Shown: positions 16,254 to 25,670, counted from the stretch's first letter. The stretch: 49,366 bases of DNA from Microcoleus sp. GA_180221_E-2-1-MAG-45_12 (GCA_020692245.1 JAIMKT010000010.1:11329-60694); one strand, 5' to 3'. Notes: generated from the sequence alone by a model not told the origin. Numbers and translations: made by a program.

Positions 16254-17570
16254 CTAGAGGTTGATTTTGACGATCACGTTGGAATTGGTGAGTCCGGCGA
16301 CCTTTTTGCTATCGTTGGCATCAAGGCGAATCTTCACTTCCACCACACGGGCATCTACCGCCGCTGCCGGATCCGTAGACAGAACATCTTTTTTTCCAAT
16401 CTTTAAGCCAATCTGCGCCACACTGCCTTTCAGCTCTCCAGTAAAAGAGTTGCCCTCGCTCACAACATCCACCCGTTGCCCGACTCGAACTTGATTGACA
16501 TCACTTTCATAAACCTCGGCAACCACCATCATTTGGCTAGTCTGCCCTAATTCAGCAATGCCTTGGTCTTGAGCTAAGGTTTCCCCCGGACGGGCATTAA
16601 TCTTGATGATTTGACCAGCGATCGGCGCCCGGACAAAAGCTAAATCTAGGTCTGCTTTGGCTTTGGTGACAGCAGCAATGGCTCTTTCTACCTCGGCTCT
16701 GGCTGATTCGATATCTGTGGGGCGGACTTCAGTGACTCGATCAAGATTGTCTCCAGCTTGTTTAATTTGCTCTTGAATTGACTTAATATTTCTTTGAGCA
16801 ATGGCACTAGCTTCGATAATCTGCTGATCCTGAGTCTCGATCGTCCGACGTTCGTTTGCCAGAGCCTCATTCAAGCGCTCCCGTGCCGAATTCATCGTTA
16901 AACGCCTACTATCTAGCTCAGAATCGGAAATCGCCCCCGCTTGTGCCAATTGCTGAAAACGTCCAAAATCAGCCTCCGCCGTCTCAAACTCTGCTTTGGC
17001 TCTCGCTACTGTAGCTGCTTGGGAACCAACTTGTCCTCGACGTTCCGCCTGTAGTCGATCGAGGGTAGCTTGGTTTGTATTTGTCTCCCCTTCTAATTGG
17101 ACTCTAAGGCGATTGACCTCCGATTGTTGGACTTCGACTACCCCCGTCTGTCCGGCGTTGATTTTATTCAAGTTTGCCTCTGCGACCCGGACTCCAGCTT
17201 CGGCTTGGGCGAGGTTAGCTTCTAGAGTCTCCCGGTTATCCATCACCGCAATTACCTGTCCTTGGCGGACTTCATCCCCTTCTGCTACCATAATTTGGGC
17301 AACTCTTGCTCCTTGGATAGAGCTGGGGGCAGCGAGGGAAATAACTTCTCCTTGGGGTTCGATTCTGCCCAAGGCACTGACTGATATGGTAGTTGCGGCA
17401 GCAGATGTAGCACTAGGGGTAGGGGTTGCTTCTTCGGCAGATCCCCGGACTTGATTTAAGCTGTAGATGGCTGTCCCGGCGGTGACAAGCATACCGATCG
17501 CTCCAAGAACAATGATCCATCGTTGATTTGGGCGGGAAGATGACATTTGGGAGTCTGGTTTCTTAAACAT
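16254..17570 (-). CDS. devB: DevB-type periplasmic adaptor (HlyD family)
   Basis: 438-aa membrane fusion protein that joins the DevAC pump to an outer-membrane TolC-like channel. One N-terminal helix (about 17-36) anchors it. A lipoyl half follows (IEPQGEVISLAAPSS to VIAVMDN), then a long coiled-coil hairpin (about 115-300, rich in Ala, Glu, Gln). The second lipoyl half and beta-barrel begin at about 305 (DLAFVRAPIAGQIIKINARPGE). No TolC gene is in the window. It lies 150 nt downstream of tetR on the same strand. Confidence 0.93.
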   Translation of the reverse strand: MFKKPDSQMSSSRPNQRWIIVLGAIGMLVTAGTAIYSLNQVRGSAEEATPTPSATSAAATTISVSALGRIEPQGEVISLAAPSSIQGARVAQIMVAEGDEVRQGQVIAVMDNRETLEANLAQAEAGVRVAEANLNKINAGQTGVVEVQQSEVNRLRVQLEGETNTNQATLDRLQAERRGQVGSQAATVARAKAEFETAEADFGRFQQLAQAGAISDSELDSRRLTMNSARERLNEALANERRTIETQDQQIIEASAIAQRNIKSIQEQIKQAGDNLDRVTEVRPTDIESARAEVERAIAAVTKAKADLDLAFVRAPIAGQIIKINARPGETLAQDQGIAELGQTSQMMVVAEVYESDVNQVRVGQRVDVVSEGNSFTGELKGSVAQIGLKIGKKDVLSTDPAAAVDARVVEVKIRLDANDSKKVAGLTNSNVIVKINL

Positions 17571-17720
17571 AGGAAATGTTGAAGTAGAAGGTTGCCATCA
17601 AGGCAAAGTAGATACAAGTTAAAGATTTTTCAAAAAATACTTCTAAGAAATACTTTTAAGCAATCTAGGAAAATCAGTAGAGAGGTCTGAGATTTTAGCT
17701 AGTGGTGATTACCTTGGTCT

Positions 17721-18365
17721 TTACCCCCCAAAAATTTCTAGGGGCTGCGGGACTCCATTTTGCACTCCTTGCAGAAGTACAGAGATCATTTGCTCTGCCA
17801 TGACTGCTCCTGAGCTATCTTGACACTTGGTTGGGATATTTTGGAACTGATGAATGCTCTCCACCAGAGAGAGAAAGAAACCCGCTAATAAATCGGGACA
17901 GAGGGGACGAATCTGTTGATCTGCTTGGGCGATGATGAAAATTTGCTGGATGGGGTTAAATACATTCTCTGTAGCTACTTCAAAGAGATGTTGTTGAGCA
18001 TCGGGGCTGAGGGCAGGCATGTCGGACTGGAGCATACTGAGAAATTTGATCGGGGGTTGGGAGAGAAACCAAGCGGCGGCTCCCTGCAACTGCGATCGCA
18101 AATCCTCACCTGCTTCAGCTAAAGATTGCTCTAACCCGTTCCGGTGATGCTCAAAAATCTTTTCTCGAACCGCCACAAATAATTGTTCCTTACTAGCAAA
18201 ATGGTAATAAAGTGAAGCCTGTCGCATCCCAGTTGCCGTGGCAATATCCCGCATGGATACTTGGTTATAGCCCTGTTCCCGAAAGAGAGTTTCTGCTCGA
18301 TCGAGGATTAATTCATAACCATCAGTTTGCTTGGCTCCCAAAGAAATTGCTGAATCAGATGCCAC
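17721..18365 (-). CDS. TetR-family repressor of the dev exporter operon
   Basis: 214 aa. Residues 17-62 are a TetR helix-turn-helix (ILDRAETLFREQGYNQVSMR then ATGMRQASLYYHFASKEQL). The remainder is an all-helical ligand-binding domain. Its place as first gene before devB, with a promoter and dyad just upstream, suggests ligand-controlled autorepression of the exporter. The ligand may be the exported compound; this is inference. Confidence 0.92.
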   Translation of the reverse strand: MASDSAISLGAKQTDGYELILDRAETLFREQGYNQVSMRDIATATGMRQASLYYHFASKEQLFVAVREKIFEHHRNGLEQSLAEAGEDLRSQLQGAAAWFLSQPPIKFLSMLQSDMPALSPDAQQHLFEVATENVFNPIQQIFIIAQADQQIRPLCPDLLAGFFLSLVESIHQFQNIPTKCQDSSGAVMAEQMISVLLQGVQNGVPQPLEIFGG

Positions 18366-18371
18366 TTATTT

Positions 18372-18385
18372 ACCTAACGTTCAGT
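18372..18385. promoter_or_regulatory. Candidate TetR operator
   Basis: Imperfect 14-bp dyad acctaacgttcagt, centred on AACGTT, 10 of 14 positions symmetric. It lies just downstream of the predicted transcription start and 7 bp from the tetR start codon, where a bound repressor would block transcription. A second exact TACCTAAC half-site, inverted, is at 18460-18467. Confidence 0.45.
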
Positions 18386-18401
18386 AGTTTTATTCATGCA
18401 A

Positions 18402-18431
18402 ATCTTAACAAAGTCTGCCTTTTTCTGTCAA
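18402..18431 (-). promoter_or_regulatory. Sigma-70 promoter of tetR-devBCA
   Basis: TTGACA (18431-18426), an 18-bp spacer and TAAGAT (18407-18402) on the minus strand. The -35 is perfect and the -10 matches 4 of 6. The start would be near 18395, about 30 nt before the tetR ATG. Confidence 0.62.
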
Positions 18432-18456
18432 GCTTCTGTCAAGCTTCTGTCAAGCT
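18424..18456. repeat. Three perfect tandem copies of an 11-bp unit carrying TTGACA
   Basis: Unit tctgtcaagct at 18424-18434, 18435-18445 and 18446-18456. Each copy reads TTGACA on the minus strand, so the -35 element of the tetR promoter is present three times, one helical turn apart. Confidence 0.95.
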
Positions 18457-18492
18457 ATAGTTAGGTAGTGACAATCAAATCCTCATTAAAAA

Positions 18493-18520
18493 ATTACTAA
18501 TCTAAAATTACTAATCTAAA
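18493..18520. repeat. Two perfect 14-bp tandem repeats before the AI-2E gene
   Basis: Unit attactaatctaaa at 18493-18506 and 18507-18520. They end 3 nt before the TTG start codon at 18524 and take the place where a ribosome binding site should be. Confidence 0.95.
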
Positions 18521-18523
18521 AAT

Positions 18524-19597
18524 TTGTTAGACCAGACAAGCAATACCAAACTATTCCGCTATCTCCTGCTGATTGCTCTGGGGTGGGGGCTAGTCCAAGT
18601 TTTAGCCTATTTTTCAACAGTGGTGATAATTTTCACCTTGGCAGCAATTTTGGCGTTTCTGCTCAACTATCCGGTGCGATGGGTACAGCGTTTTCTGCCT
18701 AGATCGATCGCCATCTTTTCTGTATTTTCGATCAGCCTGATCCTCCTAGTCAGCTTTACTGTCACCGTTGGCTTTGCGGTCATCTCCCAAGGACAAGAGC
18801 TATTAACACAACTCCCCAATCTGGTTAACTCCCTGATCTCGACCCTTGAACAAACAAGAGTTTTTTTAAGTCAATGGGATGTACAAGTAGATTTTGGTTT
18901 TGTTGAGGAGCAACTGCGGGGTCAAGCTCTACAAAGTATTGGTTTAGGCTTGGCTACAGCGCAGAAGTTTCTGGTGAGCCTAATTGATATTGTCCTGATC
19001 GTCATTGTGGCTTTTTTTATGCTGCTCAACGGCGATCGGCTCTGGGCTTTTCTCCTGAAAATTTTTCCGCCCCATCTCCGAGGGGAACTAACAGAATCTA
19101 TCCAGAAGAGTTTCTTGGGTTTCTTTTGGGGCAGATTAATCCTCTGTGTATTTTTGTGGATATCTACATTTATCGTATTTTTGGTTCTAGGAATACCCTA
19201 TGCTCTGGTCTTAGCTACCATTGTGGGAATTTTTGATCTAATTCCGGGGATTGGTGCGACTATCGGCGTTAGCATGGTAGCTCTACTTGTTCTGCCTCAG
19301 GGTCTCGGTACAGTGATTACAGTTCTGGTAGTCTGTATTCTGCTCCAACAAATCCAAGAGAATTTAATCATGCCCCGGATTATGCAAGGCTCCCTGAATA
19401 TTAATCCAGTGGTCATGTTTTTTAGCCTCTTGGTTGGTGCTAGGGTGGCAGGATTATTAGGAGTTTTCTTGGCCGTGCCAATTACGGGGACGATTATTAG
19501 CTTATTCCAGCTAGGAGAGTTACAAGCGGAAGAACCAAAAGTAGCAGCTCCTGAAGAGGGCGACTCTGATTCCTATAGCAAAGAAAGGGATAGTTAG
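18524..19597 (+). CDS. AI-2E family transporter
   Basis: 357-aa membrane protein of the AI-2E/PerM/YdiK family, about seven to eight helices. The first helix (LLLIALGWGLVQVLAYF) begins near residue 14. The middle soluble region (about 95-150) and the C-terminal GIFDLIPGIGATIG and QQIQENLIMPRIMQGSLNINPV blocks are diagnostic. Members export diverse small molecules or act as antiporters; the name does not mean AI-2 transport here. The only start keeping the first helix is TTG at 18524, with no clear ribosome binding site. It diverges from tetR. The C-terminal 25 residues are acidic and disordered. Confidence 0.87.
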   Translation: MLDQTSNTKLFRYLLLIALGWGLVQVLAYFSTVVIIFTLAAILAFLLNYPVRWVQRFLPRSIAIFSVFSISLILLVSFTVTVGFAVISQGQELLTQLPNLVNSLISTLEQTRVFLSQWDVQVDFGFVEEQLRGQALQSIGLGLATAQKFLVSLIDIVLIVIVAFFMLLNGDRLWAFLLKIFPPHLRGELTESIQKSFLGFFWGRLILCVFLWISTFIVFLVLGIPYALVLATIVGIFDLIPGIGATIGVSMVALLVLPQGLGTVITVLVVCILLQQIQENLIMPRIMQGSLNINPVVMFFSLLVGARVAGLLGVFLAVPITGTIISLFQLGELQAEEPKVAAPEEGDSDSYSKERDS

Positions 19598-19618
19598 GAT
19601 ACTTAATAATCTGATGAA

Positions 19619-19638
19619 CAAGGGGCTTAAGCTCCTTG
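19619..19638. terminator. 20-bp near-perfect palindrome between convergent genes
   Basis: CAAGGGGCTTAAGCTCCTTG, symmetric except one pair, lies between the stops of the AI-2E and ilvB genes. It could form a hairpin that ends or stabilises both transcripts, but no T-run follows on either side. Confidence 0.45.
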
Positions 19639-19752
19639 CCTGTCCTAATTAACTCTAACCTTGCCATAAAACCTCAATTCTCAAGATATTTTTCAAAAAA
19701 ATGACCAGCCAGTTCACAACCAGCTAGCCAAATAATTAATTAGTTAACTCCC

Positions 19753-21612
19753 CTAGTTCGCAAGTTTTGTGCCGCACTCACCACAGAATTTGTGGTCTTG
19801 GGGATTGGTAGTGCCGCAGTTGGTACAAGTGACGGTAGCGACAATTTTCTGAGAAGCAGGTTCTTGAAGCCCGATCATGTCTGCGTTGCTCTTGCCCGGA
19901 GCCACCATGGGATAACAATTTTCTTCCCTAGAAACTAGGACATCGAGGATCACTGGCCCCTTAGTTGCCAACATGGTGGCGATCGCCCCTTCGAGGTCTT
20001 CACGTTTACTAATCTGGATCCCCTTTACCCCGTAAGCATCAGCAAGTTTCACAAAATCGGGCATTCCCGGCTCCGTATCAGAAGAAGAATAACGCTCCTC
20101 ATAGAAAGCCTCTTGCCACTGGCGTACCATGCCTAACCAACGGTTATTAATAATCACGGTTTTGACATTAATGCCGTACTGGGCAAGGGTTCCCAATTCC
20201 TGAATATTCATCTGAATACTGGCATCCCCAGCAATACAAATTACTTCCTCACCGGGCAGAGCAACCTTGGCTCCCATGGCGGCGGGTAAACCAAAACCCA
20301 TGGTTCCCAACCCAGCACTGGAAATCCATTGACGGGGGCCATTTTTCAGGAATTGGGCTGCCCACATTTGGTGTTGTCCCACATCGGTGGTGTAGTAGGC
20401 GTGGGGGGCTTGGCGGGCTACTTCAACGATGACTTCTTGGGGAGACAGGACATCGGGGTAGTGAGGGACTACAAGGGGATAATCTTGTCGCCATTGGTCA
20501 ATTTTTGCTAGCCATTGCTTGGTTTGGTTGGGTTCAGCAGGGATATCTAATTCAGCGTAGCGGCGGAGCAGAGCGAGGAGGACTTGCTTGACATCACCGA
20601 CGATCGGGACTTCTGGGGTGCGATTCTTCCCGACTTCTGCTGGGTCAATGTCAATATGAATTACCTGCGCTCGGTTGGCAAACTGGTCTAGTTTTCCGGT
20701 GACTCGATCGTCAAACCTAGCTCCCACAGCAATTAACAAATCACACTCACTCACGGCAAAGTTGGCGTAGGCTGTCCCATGCATTCCGAGCATTCCTAGG
20801 GCTAGGGGATGGTGTTCATTAAAAACTCCTTTCCCCATGAGAGTGGTAGTAACAGGAAGTTGGAAAATTTCGGCAAGCTGGAGAATTTCTTGATGGGCAT
20901 TGGCAGCGATCGCTCCTCCCCCGACATAAAGCAAAGGCTGCCGTGCGACCCGAATCAAATTCAAAGCCTGATTAATCATCCGGGAGTTACCCTTCACCGT
21001 TGGGCGATAACCCACTAATTTCACCGAACCCGGCAGTACAGGAGTATAGTCAAATTCTTCCAGACCCACATCCTTGGGGATATCAATCAATACAGGCCCC
21101 GGACGACCGCTACTGGCGATGTGGAAGGCTTCGGCAACAATTCTTCCCATGTCCCGTGGCTCCCGAACGACGTAGGAATGCTTAACGATGGGCAGGGTAA
21201 TCCCAAAAATATCGGTTTCTTGAAACGCATCGGAACCAATGAAGGCTCTGCCGACTTGTCCGGTAATTACAACCATCGGAATCGAATCCATGTGGGCGGT
21301 GGCGATCCCGGTGACGAGGTTGGTGGCTCCGGGGCCAGAAGTTCCAAAGCAAACTCCCACTTTCCCCGTAGCTCTGGCGTAGGCATCGGCAGCATGGGCG
21401 GCGGCTTGTTCGTGGCGGACGAGGATGTGCTGAATTTTCCCTTCGGCTTCCCAGCGATACAGTTCGTCATAAATAGGCAGGATTGCCCCACCGGGATAGC
21501 CAAAGATGTGGTCTACGCCATGAAGCTTGAGACTGTCGATTAAAGCATAGGCCCCACTGCGCCGAGTGGGTTTGGGGATGATGGTCGCCGGAGATATACT
21601 CTGAGAAAGCAC
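19753..21612 (-). CDS. ilvB: Acetolactate synthase large subunit with C-terminal zinc ribbon
   Basis: 619-aa ThDP-dependent enzyme that condenses two pyruvate (or pyruvate and 2-oxobutyrate) in branched-chain amino acid synthesis. The PYR domain starts at about 15 with the catalytic Glu in [19 protein letters not shown]. The FAD-binding middle domain holds [10 protein letters not shown]. The PP domain holds [20 protein letters not shown], the ThDP-Mg motif. The enzyme proper ends near 575. It is followed by a linker and a short zinc ribbon with Cys596, Cys599, Cys610 and Cys613 (CTNCG and CGECG). That tail is not normal for this enzyme and could mediate regulation or partner binding. The small subunit ilvN is not in the window. 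Confidence 0.95.
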   Translation of the reverse strand: MLSQSISPATIIPKPTRRSGAYALIDSLKLHGVDHIFGYPGGAILPIYDELYRWEAEGKIQHILVRHEQAAAHAADAYARATGKVGVCFGTSGPGATNLVTGIATAHMDSIPMVVITGQVGRAFIGSDAFQETDIFGITLPIVKHSYVVREPRDMGRIVAEAFHIASSGRPGPVLIDIPKDVGLEEFDYTPVLPGSVKLVGYRPTVKGNSRMINQALNLIRVARQPLLYVGGGAIAANAHQEILQLAEIFQLPVTTTLMGKGVFNEHHPLALGMLGMHGTAYANFAVSECDLLIAVGARFDDRVTGKLDQFANRAQVIHIDIDPAEVGKNRTPEVPIVGDVKQVLLALLRRYAELDIPAEPNQTKQWLAKIDQWRQDYPLVVPHYPDVLSPQEVIVEVARQAPHAYYTTDVGQHQMWAAQFLKNGPRQWISSAGLGTMGFGLPAAMGAKVALPGEEVICIAGDASIQMNIQELGTLAQYGINVKTVIINNRWLGMVRQWQEAFYEERYSSSDTEPGMPDFVKLADAYGVKGIQISKREDLEGAIATMLATKGPVILDVLVSREENCYPMVAPGKSNADMIGLQEPASQKIVATVTCTNCGTTNPQDHKFCGECGTKLAN

Positions 21613-21867
21613 TGTAATAACCTCGCCGAATTTTTTTGGGTTTAGTAGTCGATCGCGACACTACTGGAAGATTTGTAGTAAATAATACTTTATACTAAAG
21701 AATTTTCCCGTCTAAGTCTAGTATTTATTTCAGGTTTGTGGGCATTTAATGACAAAGGGCAGATATAGAGGCGATCAATCGGCTAACCACCAATTCCAAA
21801 ACCTCAGACCCAAAAGTGGTGTGATAGTCTAGATAGATAGCTACTAACCCAATGCACACCTCAAGCT

Positions 21868-23166
21868 ATGACTGAACGGCTAATTGTTAAAAATTTTGTA
21901 GGCATCAAGGATTTAGAAATTGAGGTCAAAAAAATAAACGTCCTCATCGGACCTCAAGCAAGTGGTAAAAGTATCTGTGCCAAACTCCTCTTCTACTTTA
22001 AAAACTTTCCTTGGGAAATTTTATCAGCTGTAGAAAATGAAGAAACAAAACGAAATTTTGATTCTAACTGCTCCAAAAGATTCATAAAATGGTTTCCACC
22101 AATCTCATGGGGGAATGAAAGCTTTTTTATAAGATATGAAATAAATGATGTTTTTATAGAAGTAAAAAGAATAACCACCAATAAAAGTAGGATTTCAATT
22201 GACTATGCGGACTCTTATAAGAAAGAGTTTCTATTATTGCATAAGATGAAAAAGAGAACTAAAGAAGAGGCAGAAAAATATAAAGATATTAGACATGAAC
22301 AATTAAATTACTATTTAATCAGAGAACACCTATCTAATTATTTAACCTCTTCTCTTTGTAATGAAGCTTCTTTCATTCAGCTTTTTGTCCCAGCTGGGCG
22401 GGCATTTTTAGCCAATCTTCAAAATAATATATTTTCTTTTTTACATAGCAATAATGATTTAGACCCTTTCCTAGAGGCATTTGGCTCTGAATATGAAAGC
22501 CTTAAGGGTTTAGTAGGAATAGAAATAGTTAATATGCAAGCCAGTGAGAAAGAAAAATATCTTGAGAAGAAGTATTTACAAGATTCAAGAATTTCATTAA
22601 TAGTAGAGGAAATATTATGTGGTAAGCATATTAACCTGAAAGGAAAAGATTATATAGAAAATGCTGATCATCGTCTTGTTAGCCTAGTTAATGCATCCTC
22701 TGGACAGCAGGAAACATTACCTCTTTTGATAATACTTGCAAAATTACCAATTGTAGTGGAGTTTTTTCTTGGAAGAACTGTATATATTGAGGAGCCAGAA
22801 GCACATTTATTTCCTCAAGCTCAAAAGAGTATTATTGATTTGATCGCAACAGTTTTTAATTATCATGAAGATAAACTACAGTTTTTTATAACTACCCATA
22901 GCCCTTATACCTTAACTTCTTTTAATAACTTACTTCAGGCAGGGATGCTTTATAAGGAATTAGATACAGAGCATTTAGAAGAATTAGAGAAGATAGTACC
23001 AAGGTATAAAGCCTTATCTACTGATGATTTCTCAGCTTATGCTTTAGCTGATGGAAAATGTACTAGCATCATTGATCCAGAGACAGGTTTGATTGATGCG
23101 ACCATCATTGATACTGTGTCTGAAGACTTAGCGTTCGAGTTTGATAATCTCCTCAATCTTGTTTAA
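21868..23166 (+). CDS. AAA/ABC-type ATPase of the OLD/AAA_15 class
   Basis: 432-aa SMC-like ATPase. The start TERLIVKNFVGIKDLEIEV is the typical first strand of RecF/OLD-type proteins. Walker A is GPQASGKS at 28-35, an ABC-like signature SSGQQE at about 277, Walker B VYIEEPEAHLFP at about 305, and the H-loop TTHSP at about 341. The intervening region is helical. There is no Toprim domain at the end, unlike OLD nucleases, so a partner would have to supply the effector. The next gene starts 6 nt later. The DNA is strikingly AT-rich and Lys/Asn/Ile-heavy compared with ilvB and recN at its sides, a sign of horizontal transfer. Comparable ATPases serve as sensors in PARIS- and Septu-like phage defence; this is analogy. 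Confidence 0.82.
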   Translation: MTERLIVKNFVGIKDLEIEVKKINVLIGPQASGKSICAKLLFYFKNFPWEILSAVENEETKRNFDSNCSKRFIKWFPPISWGNESFFIRYEINDVFIEVKRITTNKSRISIDYADSYKKEFLLLHKMKKRTKEEAEKYKDIRHEQLNYYLIREHLSNYLTSSLCNEASFIQLFVPAGRAFLANLQNNIFSFLHSNNDLDPFLEAFGSEYESLKGLVGIEIVNMQASEKEKYLEKKYLQDSRISLIVEEILCGKHINLKGKDYIENADHRLVSLVNASSGQQETLPLLIILAKLPIVVEFFLGRTVYIEEPEAHLFPQAQKSIIDLIATVFNYHEDKLQFFITTHSPYTLTSFNNLLQAGMLYKELDTEHLEELEKIVPRYKALSTDDFSAYALADGKCTSIIDPETGLIDATIIDTVSEDLAFEFDNLLNLV

Positions 23167-23172
23167 TCATCT

Positions 23173-23640
23173 ATGAGAGAAATTCCCCCTGAATGTAAAG
23201 AGGATAATTCAAACCCTAAAATACCTCTAGAAGAATATAAAAGTAAAATAACTTTTCTAAATCCAGATAAAATAACAGTTATAAAAATTAAAATTGATGG
23301 TTGTGTAATTAAAAAGAATGATCCGCTTTTACGTTGTGATTATATGATGATTATTCTTGGGAAGAATACAAAAACAAAGGATAATGTAGAAATATATGTA
23401 GAGTTAAAGGGATGTGATATTAATCACGCAGTCAAACAAATAGAATCAACTATTAAAGATTTGTCAGAAAATCCTAATAAGTTAAAGAAAGTATGTTTTG
23501 TTGTTGCTACTAGTAGCATTTCTCCTAGTCTACGTTCAAATATGCAAAACCAGAAAAGCAGATTTAAGAAAAACTTTAGTGCTACTCTTCACATCGATAA
23601 AACTCCACACGAATATAATCTCAAAGATTTGTGTAGTTAA
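23173..23640 (+). CDS. Small PD-(D/E)XK-like protein paired with the ATPase
   Basis: 155 aa, AT-rich like its neighbour and 6 nt behind it. The core reads CDYMMIIL (Asp56) followed about 20 residues later by EIYVELKG (Glu77, Lys79) and then HAVKQIE (Gln89). The spacing D-x20-E-x-K-x9-Q fits the restriction-endonuclease-like active site, with Gln in the following helix as in resolvase-type members. The N-terminus (residues 1-35) is charged and may contact the ATPase. I infer a nuclease effector controlled by the ATPase. I do not recognise a named family, and sequence similarity alone does not prove catalysis. Confidence 0.62.
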   Translation: MREIPPECKEDNSNPKIPLEEYKSKITFLNPDKITVIKIKIDGCVIKKNDPLLRCDYMMIILGKNTKTKDNVEIYVELKGCDINHAVKQIESTIKDLSENPNKLKKVCFVVATSSISPSLRSNMQNQKSRFKKNFSATLHIDKTPHEYNLKDLCS

Positions 23641-23751
23641 ATTATCCAGATCGGGGCTGTAAAAAGTACAAGGGAATCAAGGTATGATCGTTAGGGATGG
23701 ATCAATCTCGATCGAGGTTGCAGGAACTTAGAAATATTGAAACTTATATAA

Positions 23752-25578
23752 ATGCTGTTATTGCTACGGATTCAGAATTTTGCCCTGATTGACTCCTTGG
23801 AGTTGGAATTTGGGGCGGGGTTGAATGTGTTGACCGGGGAGACAGGGGCGGGGAAATCGATTATTTTGGATGCGATCGATACGGTGTTGGGGGGAAAAGT
23901 TAGTAATCGGCTGATTCGTACCGGGAGCGATCGATCCTTCATTGAAGCTACTTTTGCTGCCCATCCCCAGCTTTTGGATTGGTTAGCCCAGCAGGAAATT
24001 GATCCCCTCGAAGAGCAGATTATTGTGACCCGTGAGCTGGCCAGTGGAGCTAGTAGCGTTCGATCGCGCTGTCGAGTTAATGGCGTATTAGTCAATCGTC
24101 CGATCCTCGAAGAACTCCGAGAAAAACTTGTAGAAATCACCGCCCAAGGACAAACCGTCCAGCTACTTTCCCCCGCTGTGCAACGCCGCCTCCTTGATGC
24201 CTTTGGGGGAGAGACTCTGCAACAACAGCTAGAAAAAGTTGTCCAGATCTATCAAAAAGTCCAAGAAACCGCCCAAGCCCTCGAAAAACTGCGGCAATCG
24301 GAACAGCAAAAACTCCAAAGATTGGATCTGTTGCAATACCAAGTCCAAGAACTGCGGAAGGCTGAACTTCAAGACCCAGAAGAATTGGAACACCTCCTGC
24401 AAGATCAGGATCGGCTTGCCCACGTGGTGGAGCTACAGCAATTGAGCTATCAGGCGTACCAGTTGCTATACCAAAATGAAAGTGATTCCTCCGTTGCTGA
24501 CCTGTTAGGCAAAGCCGAAGGCACGCTGCAAGATATGGTGGCTTATGATCCCCAGTTGCAGCCAATTTTGGATTTAGTCAGTAGTGCAGCTTTGGCAGTG
24601 GTAGAAGCAGGCAACCAGATCAACGCCTACGGGGACACCCTAGAGAGCGATCCGGCGCACCTAGAAGAAGTTACTCAACGGATTCAACTCCTCAAGCAAA
24701 TCTGCCGTAAATATGGGGCAACCCTAGGGGAAGCGATCGCCTACCAGACCCAAATTGAGGCAGAACTGGCAGAACTAGTCAATAGCGAACAATCCCTAGA
24801 GGAACTGACCATCCAATCCCAACTCCTTGAACAGGAATTAGCCCAAACTTGCGAACAGCTTACCCACCTACGCCGTACTGCCGCCCAATCTCTAGAATCT
24901 CGACTAGTAACAGAACTACGCCCCCTAGCCATGGAAAAAGTCCAATTCCAAGTGGTGATTTCTCCCGCTATCCCCAATATCCACGGTGCAGACCTGGTGC
25001 AGTTTCACTTTTCTCCAAATCCCGGTGAACCATTGCAACCTCTGGCCGCTACCGCCTCTGGGGGCGAAATGAGCCGATTTTTATTAGCCTTGAAAGCCTG
25101 TTTTACTGAGGGTAGTAGTCAGGAAACTCTGATTTTTGATGAAATTGATGTGGGAGTTTCCGGGAAAGTGGCACAAGCGATCGCCGATAAGCTCCATGCC
25201 CTCGGACTCAATCAACAGGTGCTATGCATTACCCACCAGCCCCTAGTTGCAGCCCTTGCAGATCATCACTTCCGAGTAGATAAACAAGTGATCAATGAAC
25301 CTCTAGAGAAGTTGGATCATCTAGATAAATCAAGTAAATCAGATCAGTCTCATGAGTTAAACGGGCTGGAACCCGAAGCAGTAGAAAATTTACGTACCGT
25401 CGTCCGGGTCAGTATTCTCGATAATCAAGACAAGCGCCAAGCCGAACTTGCTCAACTAGCTGGAGGAACCTTAGATAATGATGCCCTGTCCTTTGCGGCT
25501 TCTCTCCTCAGCCAAGCTGCCACCAAGCGTGACGGTGAGGTAATTTCTACCCTGCTCTCTAAAACCAAAAAATCATGA
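23752..25578 (+). CDS. recN: DNA repair protein RecN
   Basis: 608-aa SMC-like ATPase acting in double-strand-break repair. The N-terminal head has LLRIQNFALIDSLELEF and Walker A TGETGAGKS. A long coiled coil runs from about 150 to 370. The C-terminal head has the signature ATASGGEMSRFLLALK, Walker B TLIFDEIDVGVSG and the ITHQP switch. The length is a little above the usual ~550-570, mostly from a charged insert of about 50 residues near 520-560. The start is ATG at 23752. Confidence 0.95.
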   Translation: MLLLLRIQNFALIDSLELEFGAGLNVLTGETGAGKSIILDAIDTVLGGKVSNRLIRTGSDRSFIEATFAAHPQLLDWLAQQEIDPLEEQIIVTRELASGASSVRSRCRVNGVLVNRPILEELREKLVEITAQGQTVQLLSPAVQRRLLDAFGGETLQQQLEKVVQIYQKVQETAQALEKLRQSEQQKLQRLDLLQYQVQELRKAELQDPEELEHLLQDQDRLAHVVELQQLSYQAYQLLYQNESDSSVADLLGKAEGTLQDMVAYDPQLQPILDLVSSAALAVVEAGNQINAYGDTLESDPAHLEEVTQRIQLLKQICRKYGATLGEAIAYQTQIEAELAELVNSEQSLEELTIQSQLLEQELAQTCEQLTHLRRTAAQSLESRLVTELRPLAMEKVQFQVVISPAIPNIHGADLVQFHFSPNPGEPLQPLAATASGGEMSRFLLALKACFTEGSSQETLIFDEIDVGVSGKVAQAIADKLHALGLNQQVLCITHQPLVAALADHHFRVDKQVINEPLEKLDHLDKSSKSDQSHELNGLEPEAVENLRTVVRVSILDNQDKRQAELAQLAGGTLDNDALSFAASLLSQAATKRDGEVISTLLSKTKKS

Positions 25579-25670
25579 AAAATTATCAATGTTCTTGCGA
25601 TCCTGAAATTTTCGATAAAATAGAATGAAAAGCTAGGAACAAATAGGTTAACTCTTTGGGAGGTCTAGCC

